The notes beneath the pieces were generated by a model. That model saw nothing but the letters and a program-made list of their open reading frames with translations, searched no databases and was not told the DNA's origin. 64,000 nt of DNA from Anodontia alba (lineage: Eukaryota; Mollusca; Bivalvia; Lucinida; Lucinidae), in the NCBI GenBank assembly GCA_964016985.1, contig OZ024833.1, forward strand, positions 64,444,687-64,508,686. Reading direction: 5' to 3'. Positions 44,666-54,840 of the stretch are shown here, one piece after another. The position numbers and the translations under genes were made by a program. Numbering within the stretch: position 1 is the stretch's first letter; each line of letters begins with the position of its first letter.

Positions 44666-44669
44666 GTGT

Positions 44670-46995
44670 TGATACCCCATGATAACTAGAGCTAAGCTGT
44701 TATGTTCTGGAATGCTGTTGTATGCAGGGATGAAACTGTCCCAGAAATGGGAAATTAGGGAGACAATGTTCCATGATCAGGGAGACATGACAATTCCAGC
44801 CTGCTTAACTTGCGCAATGAACCTGCCAAACTTTAAATTTATTAAATGATTTTAACATTCTGTTTGTTTTTGTATATTATTATTATGTCAGTGGTAACAA
44901 TACTTGAAGCCTTTCATTATTTTTTGCATATAGAGCAGATATTTATATTTTGTAGTTTCTTTGGCAAATTATTTGAGGTGCATTTCTCAAGAAATACTGA
45001 ACTAACCCTCGTAGTGGCACCCCTCTACTGCCTTTCAGTTTGCATTTAAATTCAGTACCACACCGCACTGTCTGCAGTTATCTTTTAATCTTGAGTGTTA
45101 TTGACATTGAGGTTTTTTTTTTGGTTTTTTTTTGTTAGTGAAGTTAAATATTTATCAATCAACCATTTAATGCTCGCTTACATGTCACCGCAAATATATA
45201 TTCGTCACATTCTGATCATGGACTTCTGTGTCGAGCTTCCTGCAAAATGTCATTTCAGTGTTTACTTTGCAATGCATTGCAATAGATATATGCTGCAACA
45301 AAAATCTGGGTCTTGTTTATATGTGGAAGTTTCGATCTTCTGCTAAAATTCTCAGAAAAATAATTGGTGCAGTTTGGATCTATTTTTAATATATGTGTAT
45401 GTTTCGAATGCATTTCTGACAAGAAAAGGCTCTGCAATTTTACGTGGTAATATGTTCGTTTTTCTCACAGAGTGATTTTCTGCCACGAGTTCATGTGACT
45501 TCACTGTTATCAGCACGCGGTTTTTTCATGTGGGAACAAGCATAAACATAACTTGAACTTGTACTGGAAATGTGAACGTCCCAGAATTGCGTACTGTCAT
45601 CCGGTGTGCATCTGAGCAGTCCCATGAGATTCTACACAAGGTTTACTGGCATGTTCTGTGGAACTTAGATATTGTTTTTGGCCACTAGAAATAACTATTT
45701 TAATGCACAGAATCCGCTCGCATAAGCGATAAGGTACATTTTGCTTGTCACCTGTGACCCCATGTCGTCTTTCAAAATAAAAAGGTCCATATTATAATAA
45801 AAAATGCATTTGCTTATGCGTCTGAAAACTTTAAAATGAAAAAAAAAAGAATAACAAAAATAATATAATATAATAGAAAAACATCAGGCACATTAGAATG
45901 AGGAGCTGTGGATTGTGCACAAGTCAAATTCTAGGTCAGATTGTATGCAAACAAACAATGTGATTTTACTGGGAAGTGTCAAATAACTAATCAGTGAACC
46001 TGTCTGCAGATAATCCGAGCTTCAAGGGATGAAAAATCATGACACCTGCGTCTGTGTTTTCGGTGAATTAATCGGTCAGGATAGGCAATACACACTGAAA
46101 AATTAAGGCGAAGTCAACATCGCTTTTCAGTCTGAACAGAGCGACATCTTCAGAAAAAAGGGCGAGCACATCACCCAAGTCGCCTGCGAACGTCTTCCCT
46201 GTATATTTAGAGCTGTCATGTTTACAAAAATCTGTAAATATTTACTCAGGAGGTCATACACTAAACAATTCCTTGTACCAGAAACAGTTTTGAAATCATT
46301 TTAAAAAAAGACAAAAAGAGTGTTCAAAACGGTGTTATTTAATGGTAACTATTTACTTGTTTTGATAAATTTCCATTATGGGAAGATATGGTTCTGCCAA
46401 CGTATGGTAGCGTTCAGTCATTTGCATTTCGAGAAAATCCTGAAGAGGTAGTATTAAAACATTACACAGCCAGCTTGTACTTTGAAGATACCGCTGTACT
46501 GTGTATTGGATTTACCCATTACTGATTGGAGTGCATATTGAGGGGATGTCTCAGAAACAACTTTTCCTGATCACATAATCAGCAGAATAGATAAAAGGAA
46601 TAGAAGTTAAATAAAACACTGAATTTTGCATCCAAACAATGCCTTTAAATACTTTATTTAAATTCAGTAAATAAAACATTCATTCAACTTTGATTCATTT
46701 TTGTTTTGACATTCCGGTGCTCTTTCAGGAGTACGAAACTTCCTTCTTGCCTTAATTGTCAACAACAGTAAAATGGTGCCAAACTGGAAACTGGGGATCG
46801 GAAATTTATGATAGTGAAAGAGTGCAAGAACAAAGGAAGTGACAACTATTATGGTGTAAAATTTTAACGATACCATTTGTTTAATCATGCGCAAGTCCTG
46901 AGTTCGTGCATTCAGCCAGTAAGTTTTGTAAATGTTTACTAGACAGACACGAAACGCTCCTGATTACATGTTTAAACATGATAGCCCTAGCTATA
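44670..46995. other. no recognised gene
   Basis: Mostly unique sequence, inside the proposed TLK first intron. A 49-codon frame at 46388-46537 has no splice support and no recognised domain. Confidence 0.4.
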
Positions 46996-47003
46996 TGGTT
47001 TAA

Positions 47004-48008
47004 CCCTTGTCATCAGGGGTCAGGCTACAGGGTGACTGGGGCGAAATAGTCGCCCTTGAGGGCTCTAAGTCGCCCTGTGAAGCCCTGAGGGCGACAAAAA
47101 CTTCGCCTTCAATTTTTGCAACTTTTGAAAAATCTAATACTTGTGCAAAACGAACTTTTTGTTAGGAGAAATCCAGTAAAAATTGAACAAACATGCAAAG
47201 GTAAAATTCTTTTGAAAAAAAAGTTTTTAGAAGTATCAGAAATGCCATAGAATAAGTCTAATGTGGTTAAACAAGTTTTGGAGGAAATTTGTTTGCCTAC
47301 TAAGTGACCATAAGATCGTTTTCGTCAATGTCATTAGTTTTTGTGGGTGTCCGTTTTTTTCATAAATGAACCATTTACTTGCTGAAAATTGGTCAGAAAC
47401 AGCATTAAAAATGCTAAAATCTAAGTTTAAAAAGTTGACAGACATTTTAGCTAACAAATTTCTTTTTATCATTATGTTTATAGCTTATCAGATCTTGATG
47501 TTTTGACTGAGTAGATCAATTTCCAAAAAGATATAGGTACAGATATGATGCATTTGCCCTACTCACGTCTGTGTTTCTGTGGATCATTTATTGGTTTAGA
47601 AGTAAGAATTAACAGAATTACAGTAAAAATTGTTTCCTTTTTTGTTAATTCCCAAGATAATGCAGTAAAGCGAGTCGAGAATCCTTAAGTGTCATGCTTT
47701 CAGTAAGGTGATAGGTTAACCGAGTCTTGACTTCTCCCTCATCCTATAAAACTTCTCCCTGTTTTGTCTGGAGGGAGAGGTCACTTCTCCCTAAATTTCT
47801 GAGCCAGCTTGACCCCTGTGTCATGCTGAATAAAGTAAAATGCCATGCCCACATGTAATTTTTAGCCAATCGGATTGCTATATCCAGTTTGTTAATACAA
47901 ATTCACATACTTAATGTTAAACAGTTTAAATCCAGATTAGATGGCTTCTGAATAAGCCATCTGATCTGGATCTACACTGTTTACAAAGAGGGCATACCTG
48001 TGTTAAGC
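47004..48008 (-). mobile_element. P3 TTAA-type MITE split by a 805-bp element
   Basis: Left piece TTAACCCTTGTCAT (47000-47013). The right piece from 47819 carries AATGCCATGCCCACATG, TTAGCCAATCGGATT and the hairpin CCAGATTAGATGGCTTCTG with its complement. The two pieces are co-linear with 49709-49914. Confidence 0.75.
47014..47818 (+). mobile_element. hAT-like non-autonomous element, 6-bp target site (copy 1)
   Basis: Ends CAGGGGTCAGGCTAC and the complement of CAGGGGTCAAGCTGGC. A 6-bp direct repeat TGTCAT lies at 47008-47013 and 47819-47824. The left end has AGTCGCCC/GGGCGAC short repeats. Copy 2 (58975-61034) has the same ends and also a 6-bp duplication (GCCTAG). Ends starting CAG are typical of hAT elements, some groups of which make 6-bp duplications. 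No transposase is encoded. Confidence 0.8.
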
Positions 48009-48585
48009 ATGACTAGCATTGTAAAACCTGGAAAAAAATCTCATATATTTCAGGTCAGTGTTACTGTGTAGAGAAGGAACTCTGTGAGTACCAGTTGACA
48101 GTATGACCTTGTTGCACTGAGGGCTGCCCCTCTTTGTGGTAAGTTTTAAAGAGCCATTACGATTGTGCCGACACCTAAATGGCGCCATGCATAGTGATAG
48201 TGGAATTCTGCTAAAAACTAAGTTTTTAGAAGCCCGTTCTGTTATCTTGGAAAACTCAGTTCTGCTGCAGCCACGGGCCATAATTATGCAATCCTCCTAA
48301 CTACAATGCTATATGAAGTCAAAATGAAACCAGTACTCTTATTTTGGTTCTTTTTAGTGTGTTCTTTGTTTCTAAGGGCAACTTAATTATCCGCATATGG
48401 TGATAATTAGGGAAAACTTTTTCTTCTTTCTGCATCAAAATATTTCTTTTATGTAGTCTTTGAACCTTGTGTCTTCAAGATTCATCCAGAGAGCTCCCAC
48501 AAGATATATTTGATGCAAAAAAGAAACAAAAAAAAACAAAAAAAAAACAACAAAAACAAAAAACCCAAACTGATACTCCAATTAA

Positions 48586-48799
48586 CCCTTAAAACGCCAA
48601 GAGAACCTGCATCTGAAAATGTCTTCTGTTTATGTCGTCTGCTCTCAGCACATTTCAAACCTATTTTTGCATGCAGGCTAACAATGTGGACCCTGATCAG
48701 ACTGCTAGAGGAGCAGTCTGATGTAGGTCCACACTGTTAGCAAAAATGACTTTTAAAATCACAAGCAGATGACAATTGTTGTGACTGGCATTTTAAGGG
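48586..48799 (+). mobile_element. P5 piggyBac-type MITE
   Basis: TTAA at 48582-48585 and 48800-48803. Ends CCCTTAAAACGCCA and the complement of CCCTTAAAATGCCA. Hairpin GTGGACCCTGATCAGACTGC and its complement. The right TTAA is also the left TTAA of the next element. Confidence 0.8.
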
Positions 48800-48803
48800 T
48801 TAA

Positions 48804-49064
48804 CCCATTTCAGTCTGGAGACCCCTAAAAGTGTAATTGGCAAAATGCAGCCCAAGATCAGATGCTGCAGAATTGCGGCATCTGGTCAGAGTCTGTTCTG
48901 TTTGCATTAAATACTGGAATTTCTATGAAACAAGTAATATTAAAACCTAACTGCATTAAATACTGGAATTTCTATGAAACAAGTAATATTAAAACCTAAC
49001 CAGACACCCTGCTATAGACCAGTCCAAAGAGTTGTGGTGGAAGAGTCTACTCGTCGTGAATGAG
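48804..49064 (+). mobile_element. P4 TTAA-type MITE with 49-bp tandem duplication
   Basis: TTAA at 48800-48803 and 49065-49068. Ends CCCATTTCAGTCTGGAG and a loosely inverted CGTCGTGAATGAG. Hairpin arms CCCAAGATCAGATGCTGC. Two identical 49-bp units are at 48903-48951 and 48952-49000. Confidence 0.7.
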
Positions 49065-49183
49065 TTAATATGTGGAGCAATGTTTTCTCTTAAGCTGGTT
49101 CTGTAGGTTCAATCACAAACACCTGTTCAAAATATCGACCTATTTACTGTAACTGGGGACTTGATAGGAGGAATATTTGATGA

Positions 49184-49314
49184 TAATTCTGGGATAATTT
49201 TCTCCAGTTCTCCATAAAAACATATGTTGTGAGTACCCATTAGAAGCGCCTCGGTGAGGCACTTTTAATGAGTACCCACAACATACGTTTTTACGGAGAA
49301 GTAAGAAAAATTAT
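49184..49314. mobile_element. P2 palindromic element with extended arms
   Basis: The palindrome includes TCTGGGATAATTTTCT at the outer left and AGAAAAATTATCCCAGA at the outer right. Core GTTGTGAGTACCCATTAGAA, GCGCCTCG. The outer ATTATCCCAGA end is shared with the copy at 57838-57965. Confidence 0.8.
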
Positions 49315-49362
49315 CCCAGAATAATCACCTGATACTCCTCCTTAACAAGTCCTCTGTGTATA

Positions 49363-49652
49363 TGGGGTGGTCGGTGGTGCGAAGGTGCTGTGTATCTTAC
49401 ATCACCGGGGCGTCCAACTGATATTGGCTTACAATTGGGCAAGGCCTGCTATCCTTGTAGTGGGTAAGGGTAGAGGGGGGAATGTTTTTATTTCTTCTGT
49501 TTCTTCACTTTCTTTCCTGTTCCTCTTTCTTCCCTGTCCCTCTCTTTCATCTCCTCTACTCTCTCTTCTATCTCTTTTCTCCCTTTCTCTGGGAGACGAC
49601 ACAAAATGACCCTCAAGGGTTGACGTGTCGTTAAACCCCAACACAATCAAAA
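49363..49652 (+). mobile_element. polypyrimidine retroposon R9, reference copy
   Basis: 290 bp. Head TGGGGTGGTCGGTGGTGCG, AGGCCTGCTATCCTTGTAG, a long C/T tract (TTCTTCACTTTCTTTCCTG...), and the CGTTAAACCCCAACACAATC tail. A perfect 12-bp direct repeat CCTCTGTGTATA lies at 49351-49362 and 49653-49664. Confidence 0.85.
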
Positions 49653-49708
49653 CCTCTGTGTATAATATAAATAAATATATCGAATGCAACATCAGGTCAG
49701 TGTCTTAA

Positions 49709-49914
49709 CCCTTGTCCTGCTAAATACATTAAGATGCCATGCCCACTTCTGATTTTCAGCCAATCAGATTACTTGATCCCAGTTGTTGCTATAAATTCTC
49801 ATACTTAATGGCAAACAGTGCAGATCCAGATCAGTTGGCTTCTTCAGAAGCCAACTGATCTGGATCTACACCGTTTGGAAAGGCAGGGTATATCCGGGTT
49901 CAGCAGGACAAGGG
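49709..49914 (-). mobile_element. P3 piggyBac-type MITE, best copy
   Basis: TTAA at 49705-49708 and 49915-49918. Ends CCCTTGTCCTGCTAAA and TTCAGCAGGACAAGGG. Perfect hairpin AGATCCAGATCAGTTGGCTT and its complement. The right TTAA is shared with the element that follows. Confidence 0.85.
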
Positions 49915-49918
49915 TTAA

Positions 49919-50531
49919 CCCTTATCTTGCCTTTCGCGACAATAGTCGCGCTGGGGGGGTCTGCCAACTCAAAAGCCTGTCATACTTACAATATACCACA
50001 TGCAACCATTCAGAGCAAGTGTTCTCATACAGGAGTGAACCTACTTTCATACAAACACGCCACTTTTCATTAGATAGTCAGGTGCTGGATTTTACCCACA
50101 CTGAAAATGACAGAGAATACCAAATTTCAAGCTGCCATTAATTTCAGCACTCACTTCAACAGATTGATCAGGCTTTTCTGGAAAAAAAGCCCATAACACC
50201 TAAATCATTTCCAGTGAGGAATAAGTAGGAATAACAGTAGAACCTATTTATGTCACTCGTTTCATTCACAATAGTACACAGTAGGCGCTGGGCTCTTGTA
50301 ATTATTTTTTTTTTTTTAAGTGTCTTAAACGGTTCCCGGTTTACACATGACTGTCACGTGACTTTCTAGTCACGTGACCATCGTTCCTCCGGTAAAATGG
50401 CCACCTAGGATCGGCAAATTATACGTGAAAATTTCATGAAAATCGAGGTAAAATTCTGGGGGTAATGGCTTCTCAAGTAGAGGTACCCCCTCTTACAGGC
50501 CTGATTAATTTTATTTCCAGCAAGAGAAGGG
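49919..50531 (+). mobile_element. P9 TTAA-type MITE
   Basis: TTAA at 49915-49918 and 50532-50535. Ends CCCTTATCTTGCC and the complement of CCCTTCTCTTGC. The interior (about 613 bp) includes CGCGACAATAGTCGCG and the inverted pair GTCACGTGAC at 50353-50362 and 50369-50378. Confidence 0.65.
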
Positions 50532-50667
50532 TTAAAGCATGCAACTTTTTTGTTCTTTTAATATGAACTGCTATCATGTAATCTACGGTGGTGCAGTGCT
50601 CAGTCCCATCAAGATAAAAGGATTATTATTAGATTAATGCTTAGCACTGTTTGTAAAATTTTCTGCA

Positions 50668-50850
50668 GACAACATATTGAAATACTTTTCTTATTTTTCC
50701 TAGATCATAGGTTAGACATTAAATGCAAATTGTCTCCAAATGTTGGAGACAATTTGCATGAAGTGTCAAATCCTGTTTTTTAGGAAAAATAAGAAAGATG
50801 CTGTCGATGAGTCATCTGCTGAGTTAGCCTGGAGAGTGGTAAAGGTTAAA
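50668..50850 (-). mobile_element. P7 palindromic element
   Basis: Central arms AAATGCAAATTGTCTCCAA / TTGGAGACAATTTGCATGA; the right end GAGAGTGGTAAAGGTTAA is the TTAA-type terminus. It lies 200 bp upstream of the TLK exon. Confidence 0.75.
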
Positions 50851-51049
50851 TTAATACAGTGCTTGCTTCCTTGGAATATTGCGTTTTTTTGGACAGGTTT
50901 TGAAAATTTATGGCCTTTAAAATAGTGATGGGTGGGCAGGCATTGGGCGTCGTCTGAGGTTAACTTTTGGTTGACCTTTTTGAGAAACCTGTCCATAATG
51001 CCATTGGGCATTTTTCTTGTTCTTTTATTTCATTTATTGTAATTTTCAG

Positions 51050-51131
51050 GACAAGAATGGAAAATGTAAACCTTCAGAGTTTAGATCCAAGAAAACAGGA
51101 ACTTCTGGAGGCCCGGTTCTATGGAAGTAGG
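51050..51131 (+). CDS. TLK: tousled-like kinase (TLK), first coding exon
   Basis: Acceptor TATTGTAATTTTCAG ends at 51049 and donor GTAAGT begins at 51132. The ATG is at 51057 (AAGAATGG). Twenty-five codons, ending in phase 0, read MENVNLQ then [14 protein letters not shown] then YGSR. Animal TLK1/TLK2 proteins start with [20 protein letters not shown], so this is a nearly exact family signature at the right place. TLKs are nuclear Ser/Thr kinases that phosphorylate ASF1 histone chaperones and support replication-coupled chromatin assembly. Only the extreme N-terminus is in view. The coiled-coil and kinase domains must lie beyond 64 kb, as no further exon was recognised. Whether this is TLK1 or TLK2 is not meaningful for an invertebrate. 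Confidence 0.88.
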
Positions 51132-51559
51132 GTAAGTTTGGATTGATGGAGTTATATGCCGAGCAGAGGATTTGAGGTCTTGTGATAATTTTTCTTATTT
51201 CTCCATAAAAACTTATGTAGTAAACTTGTAGGTGAGGTTAATGTCCTAAAGTGTTGAACACTTTATTCCACACTGTTTTGTTCTGATCCATACTTTTTAT
51301 CCCCCACCCCCCCCCCCCCCATCTCCCCACAAACGATAGTGGCAGGGTATTATGGTGTCAAGCTGTACGTCTGTGTGTCTATTTGGGCAAACCGCCACGG
51401 TTTGGTAGCTATTTCGGACATGATTATGAGGTATTTTGAGGTTCATTCTGTTTAAAGTGCATTAGACAAGCCTCTAAACCCCCAAAAAATAACCCCAAAA
51501 TCCCTGTTGAAATTTAACATTGAGGTTGCCCTTAAACCAAAAATGTTAGAAGATCCGTT

Positions 51560-51645
51560 CATGGGGGTGGTCAGGTGTGGCGAAGATGTCGTGTATCTTA
51601 CTTCACCAGGGCGTTCCAGCTGATACTGGCTTCAGCAGCTTAGTT
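51560..51645 (+). mobile_element. R9 retroposon, 5' fragment
   Basis: GGGGGTGGTCAGGTGTGGCG, CTTCACCAGGGCGTTCCAGC, then lost. A similar short piece (GTGGCTTACAATTGGGCAAG) is at about 56235-56255. Confidence 0.55.
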
Positions 51646-51870
51646 AAGCAGCATATCTGCATATTTACCCAATTAAAATATTAAAAACTCAATTAAAACC
51701 AACCTACGGCATAACAAAGTGCAAACAAAATTGCCGATGTGCAAAACGGAAATTCCGGTGCGTACCGGTTTTATCAAAGCTTCTGATCGACAATTTCCGC
51801 AGAAATTCATGGTGAAGTATATCCTGTTCTCGGATTCAGAAATCACAGGCAAACTTGCAGGAAACCAGTC

Positions 51871-52214
51871 ATGATGTTTCCAAAATGGCGTCTTCACGCC
51901 GCTGAGCCCCATACCAATAAAGTAACAGACTATCTAACTGCGAAGTTTGATGCAACATTGATTGCTACCAACATTCTTGAAGAGTTGATTGACAGGTGCA
52001 ATCCAGTGTATTGTGCAACACATCAAATCTTGAATGAACTCATTACAAATTTCAAAACTGAAAGTAGCCGTCTTTCCGGCGAAAACACGTCAGAAAAAGA
52101 CAATAGAATTGTGGACCAAAAAGTGTCAGTGGTTATCAATAGAAAATCCAGGGTCTTCAGAATTGACACTTTCCTGTTCTATATGTGCATCTGTCAAGAA
52201 AAGAATTACATTTA
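51871..52214 (+). pseudogene. possible zinc-finger-like coding remnant cut by a TIR element
   Basis: Two overlapping frames. One gives NKVTDYLTAKFDATLIATNI and further; the other gives KTIELWTKKCQWLSIENPGS then LTLSCSICASVKKRITF. The W..K.(C)WL......C..C spacing resembles the TTF/BED-like fingers of hAT-derived proteins, but no downstream His/Cys pair is seen and the frame runs into the TIR at 52215. I do not recognise a definite gene. Confidence 0.25.
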
Positions 52215-52763
52215 CAGTACAGCTCAGGTGGTTTTTCAAAATCCCCCCCCCCGAACCGGTGGGGTTGATTTTTTAGCCCACCGCGGATCTTTCTGATACC
52301 CCACTCCAATTCCCACCGCGACGGATTTTTCGCCCACCGCGTTACCGCCGAGTTCCCTCTGCAAAACCACCCACTTACCTATAGAACTCCGCGGTGGGCT
52401 AAAGTTTATCATGACGAGCTCGCAATGAAAGATTAGTGACGTCAGAATGATTGACAGCTCCGAATTTTTCCGAGTTTGCACGGGGAGGAAATCGGAACCT
52501 TTATTTTGCTTACGCATCATTCGGCTGATTTGCCGCTGAATAAATACAGAAATATTTCTACCTAGAGATTAAAAACAAAAAACAAAAAAAAAAAAAAAAA
52601 AAAAGAATTAACAAATAAAACAAGAAATAAAAAATAACATATTTCTGTTTGTTTATTTCTTACCTTGTACCCGGGTACTTAAAGGGGCGCTTCTGCTGTC
52701 TTAAAGGCTTTTATTTGGAGACCAACGAGCATCGTCCCGGAAAAAAAAAAAAATACGAGTAAT

Positions 52764-52965
52764 GCCACGTAGGCGGACGCATTAATCTCCGATGGTCAGG
52801 ATCGTGCATTCGATCCTCACAGATTGAGCGATTTATCATGAAACACATGTATTTGCTACGGTCATTCGCTCCTTCCACTGCTTCAAGATTGGCAGTTACA
52901 AGTTTCTGGCGGAAGGGAGTTCAGTGTACTAGTTAACCACTTATTGTATAAGCATGCCTCCCTCT
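52764..52965 (+). mobile_element. SINE-A, degraded copy
   Basis: TTTATCATGAAACACATG, CTACGGTCATTCGCTCC, AGTTTCTGGCGGAAGG and TAGTTAACCACTTA are the family landmarks, strongly diverged. Confidence 0.6.
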
Positions 52966-53011
52966 GTATCGGCGCGATTCATAAAATATGGTCTTCCTAA
53001 TTCCATTTCGC

Positions 53012-53297
53012 CATCCGACTGGATACCAGGATGTCGCAGTTTCAACCCCCACCGAGGTCGGCAACATTCTTTCGTGGAGATTGATCATGAAATATTGTCT
53101 ACGGTCATTCTCTCCCTTCCGCTGATTCAAGAAGGGCAATTGTCAGTTTCTGGCGAAAGAATGTGCGCAATACTGGTTAACCGCTTAGAGGACTAAGCTT
53201 GCCCAGTAAACGTGTAGTTAGGTAAACTGACCGAGCTCGACATGACTCCATTGGGTTAACTGGGCCGTAAAACCGCAACACAAACAAACAAACAAAC
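53012..53297 (+). mobile_element. SINE-A, 5'-truncated, with target-site duplication
   Basis: Begins inside the tRNA-like head (CATCCGACTGGATACCAGG), with the rest complete to the (CAAA)n tail. A perfect 12-bp direct repeat ATTCCATTTCGC lies at 53000-53011 and 53298-53309, so the truncation happened at insertion. Confidence 0.9.
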
Positions 53298-53623
53298 ATT
53301 CCATTTCGCACAGATCAGACGCGTAAAGCAATTGCAGTTAACTCCCTTTTAAGTCAGTTACAGTTAACTCCCTTAAATCAGTAAAACCTGCAGTGTGAGT
53401 ACCTTACCCAGCATTTATCAGGGTACAAATGAATCCTTTCTGACGTTATTCTCTTACAGTATAATACATTAATAACATTATATTTATTGGCTTATACAAT
53501 AATCTTCAGAACTTTCGTTTCCATGTAAAATGTTCTGTTTTTGTGGCTTCAATATGCGATATGCAAAACCAAGACCGTAATTTATTTAACGAGTAAAAGA
53601 GACGCAGCGCATCGGCGGGAAAG

Positions 53624-53835
53624 CATGTTCTGGGCTAATTCAGCAGAAGACAGATTGAATTCGTTTTCTTTTTTCTTTTGTTTTTTTTTTTATCTTTTCA
53701 TTACCAAGAAAACAGGATTTGACGTTTCATGCAGTGGAGACAATTTGCATGAAGTACAAATAATGTTCTCTTGGAAGAATGAGAAAGATATTTCAAAATG
53801 TCGTCTGCTGAAAATTGTACCCAATGTGCTTATCA
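53624..53835. mobile_element. P7 palindromic element, T-rich insert
   Basis: GGGCTAATTCAGCAGAAGAC ... GGATTTGACGTTTCATGCAG / GTGGAGACAATTTGCATGAA ... AAATGTCGTCTGCTGAAAAT. Confidence 0.65.
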
Positions 53836-54334
53836 TTAAGGTTTGCACAAACAACTCGCGCATGAGTCTGTGCATGGCAAAACCTACAGTAAAACTTGTA
53901 CGAAGAGACGAATCAGCCTGCACACTCTGAGACTGCACATCAGCAGATCTCAGTAGTCTGATCAGAGCCTTCGCTAATCGTAAGTACCCCCTATGATTAC
54001 TAGGTGTAACAAAACGTCTTGTGCGACGAGCGAAGACTCGGTTCAGTACGCGCCTGCACATTCTGATAAGAGCATTTGCTGATCGTATTTACCATCGATA
54101 GCCGGGCTGTCCAAAGTGAAATAAACAGTGCGACTGCAACAGCACATTCTGTTAGACCCTTCACTGATCGTACAGTATGCAAGAAGCTTGCTTTATCTTG
54201 TGGGTCGATGCACAGACTAACCGGAGTCTTTGCTGGTCACACGTACATTGTAGTATTGTAGGTTTTATCCGGTTCAAAGTTCGTACATTGTAAATCATAC
54301 TTCAGACATGAGAAGTTTGTACCGACGTAATTTT

Positions 54335-54450
54335 TGTTTGAACTGGAGTTAAACTGCCCAGTCAATACTATTCATCGAGCCCGCACACTTTTCCGGGCGG
54401 GCTTATTCATAAGCTATTACAGCAGAAACTGACAACTGCCCTTCTTTTCT
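54335..54450 (-). mobile_element. SINE-A fragment
   Basis: GCCCAGTCAATACTATTC, GGGCGGGCTTATTC and CAGAAACTGACAACTGCCCT remain. Confidence 0.45.
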
Positions 54451-54477
54451 TTCATATACTTTGACGATAGAGCCTAC

Positions 54478-54640
54478 TTTTGGAGTTATGGCCCTTTGAA
54501 CACCGAAACTATTTTAGTGATTTCTGTAATATATTTGTGTCCGCTCTGTAACTGGAAAACTGTTTGCGATATTTTCTTGAAACTTAATTTATTTACAAAG
54601 TTATGGTACTTGTTTGATGTAAGTGCAGTTGTGGGGCATG
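54478..54640 (-). repeat. single inverted copy of the T1 satellite unit
   Basis: Reverse complement of the array at 1600-2995: TTTTGGAGTTATGGCCCTTT, then ATTTTCTTGAAACTTAATTT. Confidence 0.65.
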
Positions 54641-54692
54641 GTGAAATGTCTGCAGCCATTTTATTAGATATTTGAAATATTGGGAAAGGGTG

Positions 54693-54840
54693 CCTCGGTG
54701 GTGTAGTGGTAAAGCTGCGGCCTTGTCACCCAGGGGTCATGAGTTCGATCCCAGGCTTCTTTCATATGGGACTTTAAAACAAGGTCCACACCTCCGTATG
54801 AACTAGCTATTAGTGGGACGTTAAAAAACTCGCTCACTCA
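54693..54840 (+). mobile_element. tRNA-derived SINE-C
   Basis: Strong tRNA-like head with A box GTGTAGTGGTAAAGCTGC and B box GAGTTCGATCCC, then a short tail with GTGGGACGTTAAAAAACTCG. No clear target-site duplication. Confidence 0.7.

Noticed and set aside
46388..46537. Open frame MVLPTYGSVQSFAFRENPEE
   Set aside because: Short, no recognised domain, and no flanking splice sites in phase; treated as chance.
49429..49692. Arg/Glu-rich minus-strand frame (EREKRDRRESRGDEREGQGR type)
   Set aside because: Antisense of the polypyrimidine tract of the R9 retroposon; the same pattern appears at 9452-9737.
54697..54770. Considered as a functional tRNA gene
   Set aside because: A and B boxes are present, but no acceptor-stem pairing closes the cloverleaf and a SINE-type tail follows; called SINE-C.
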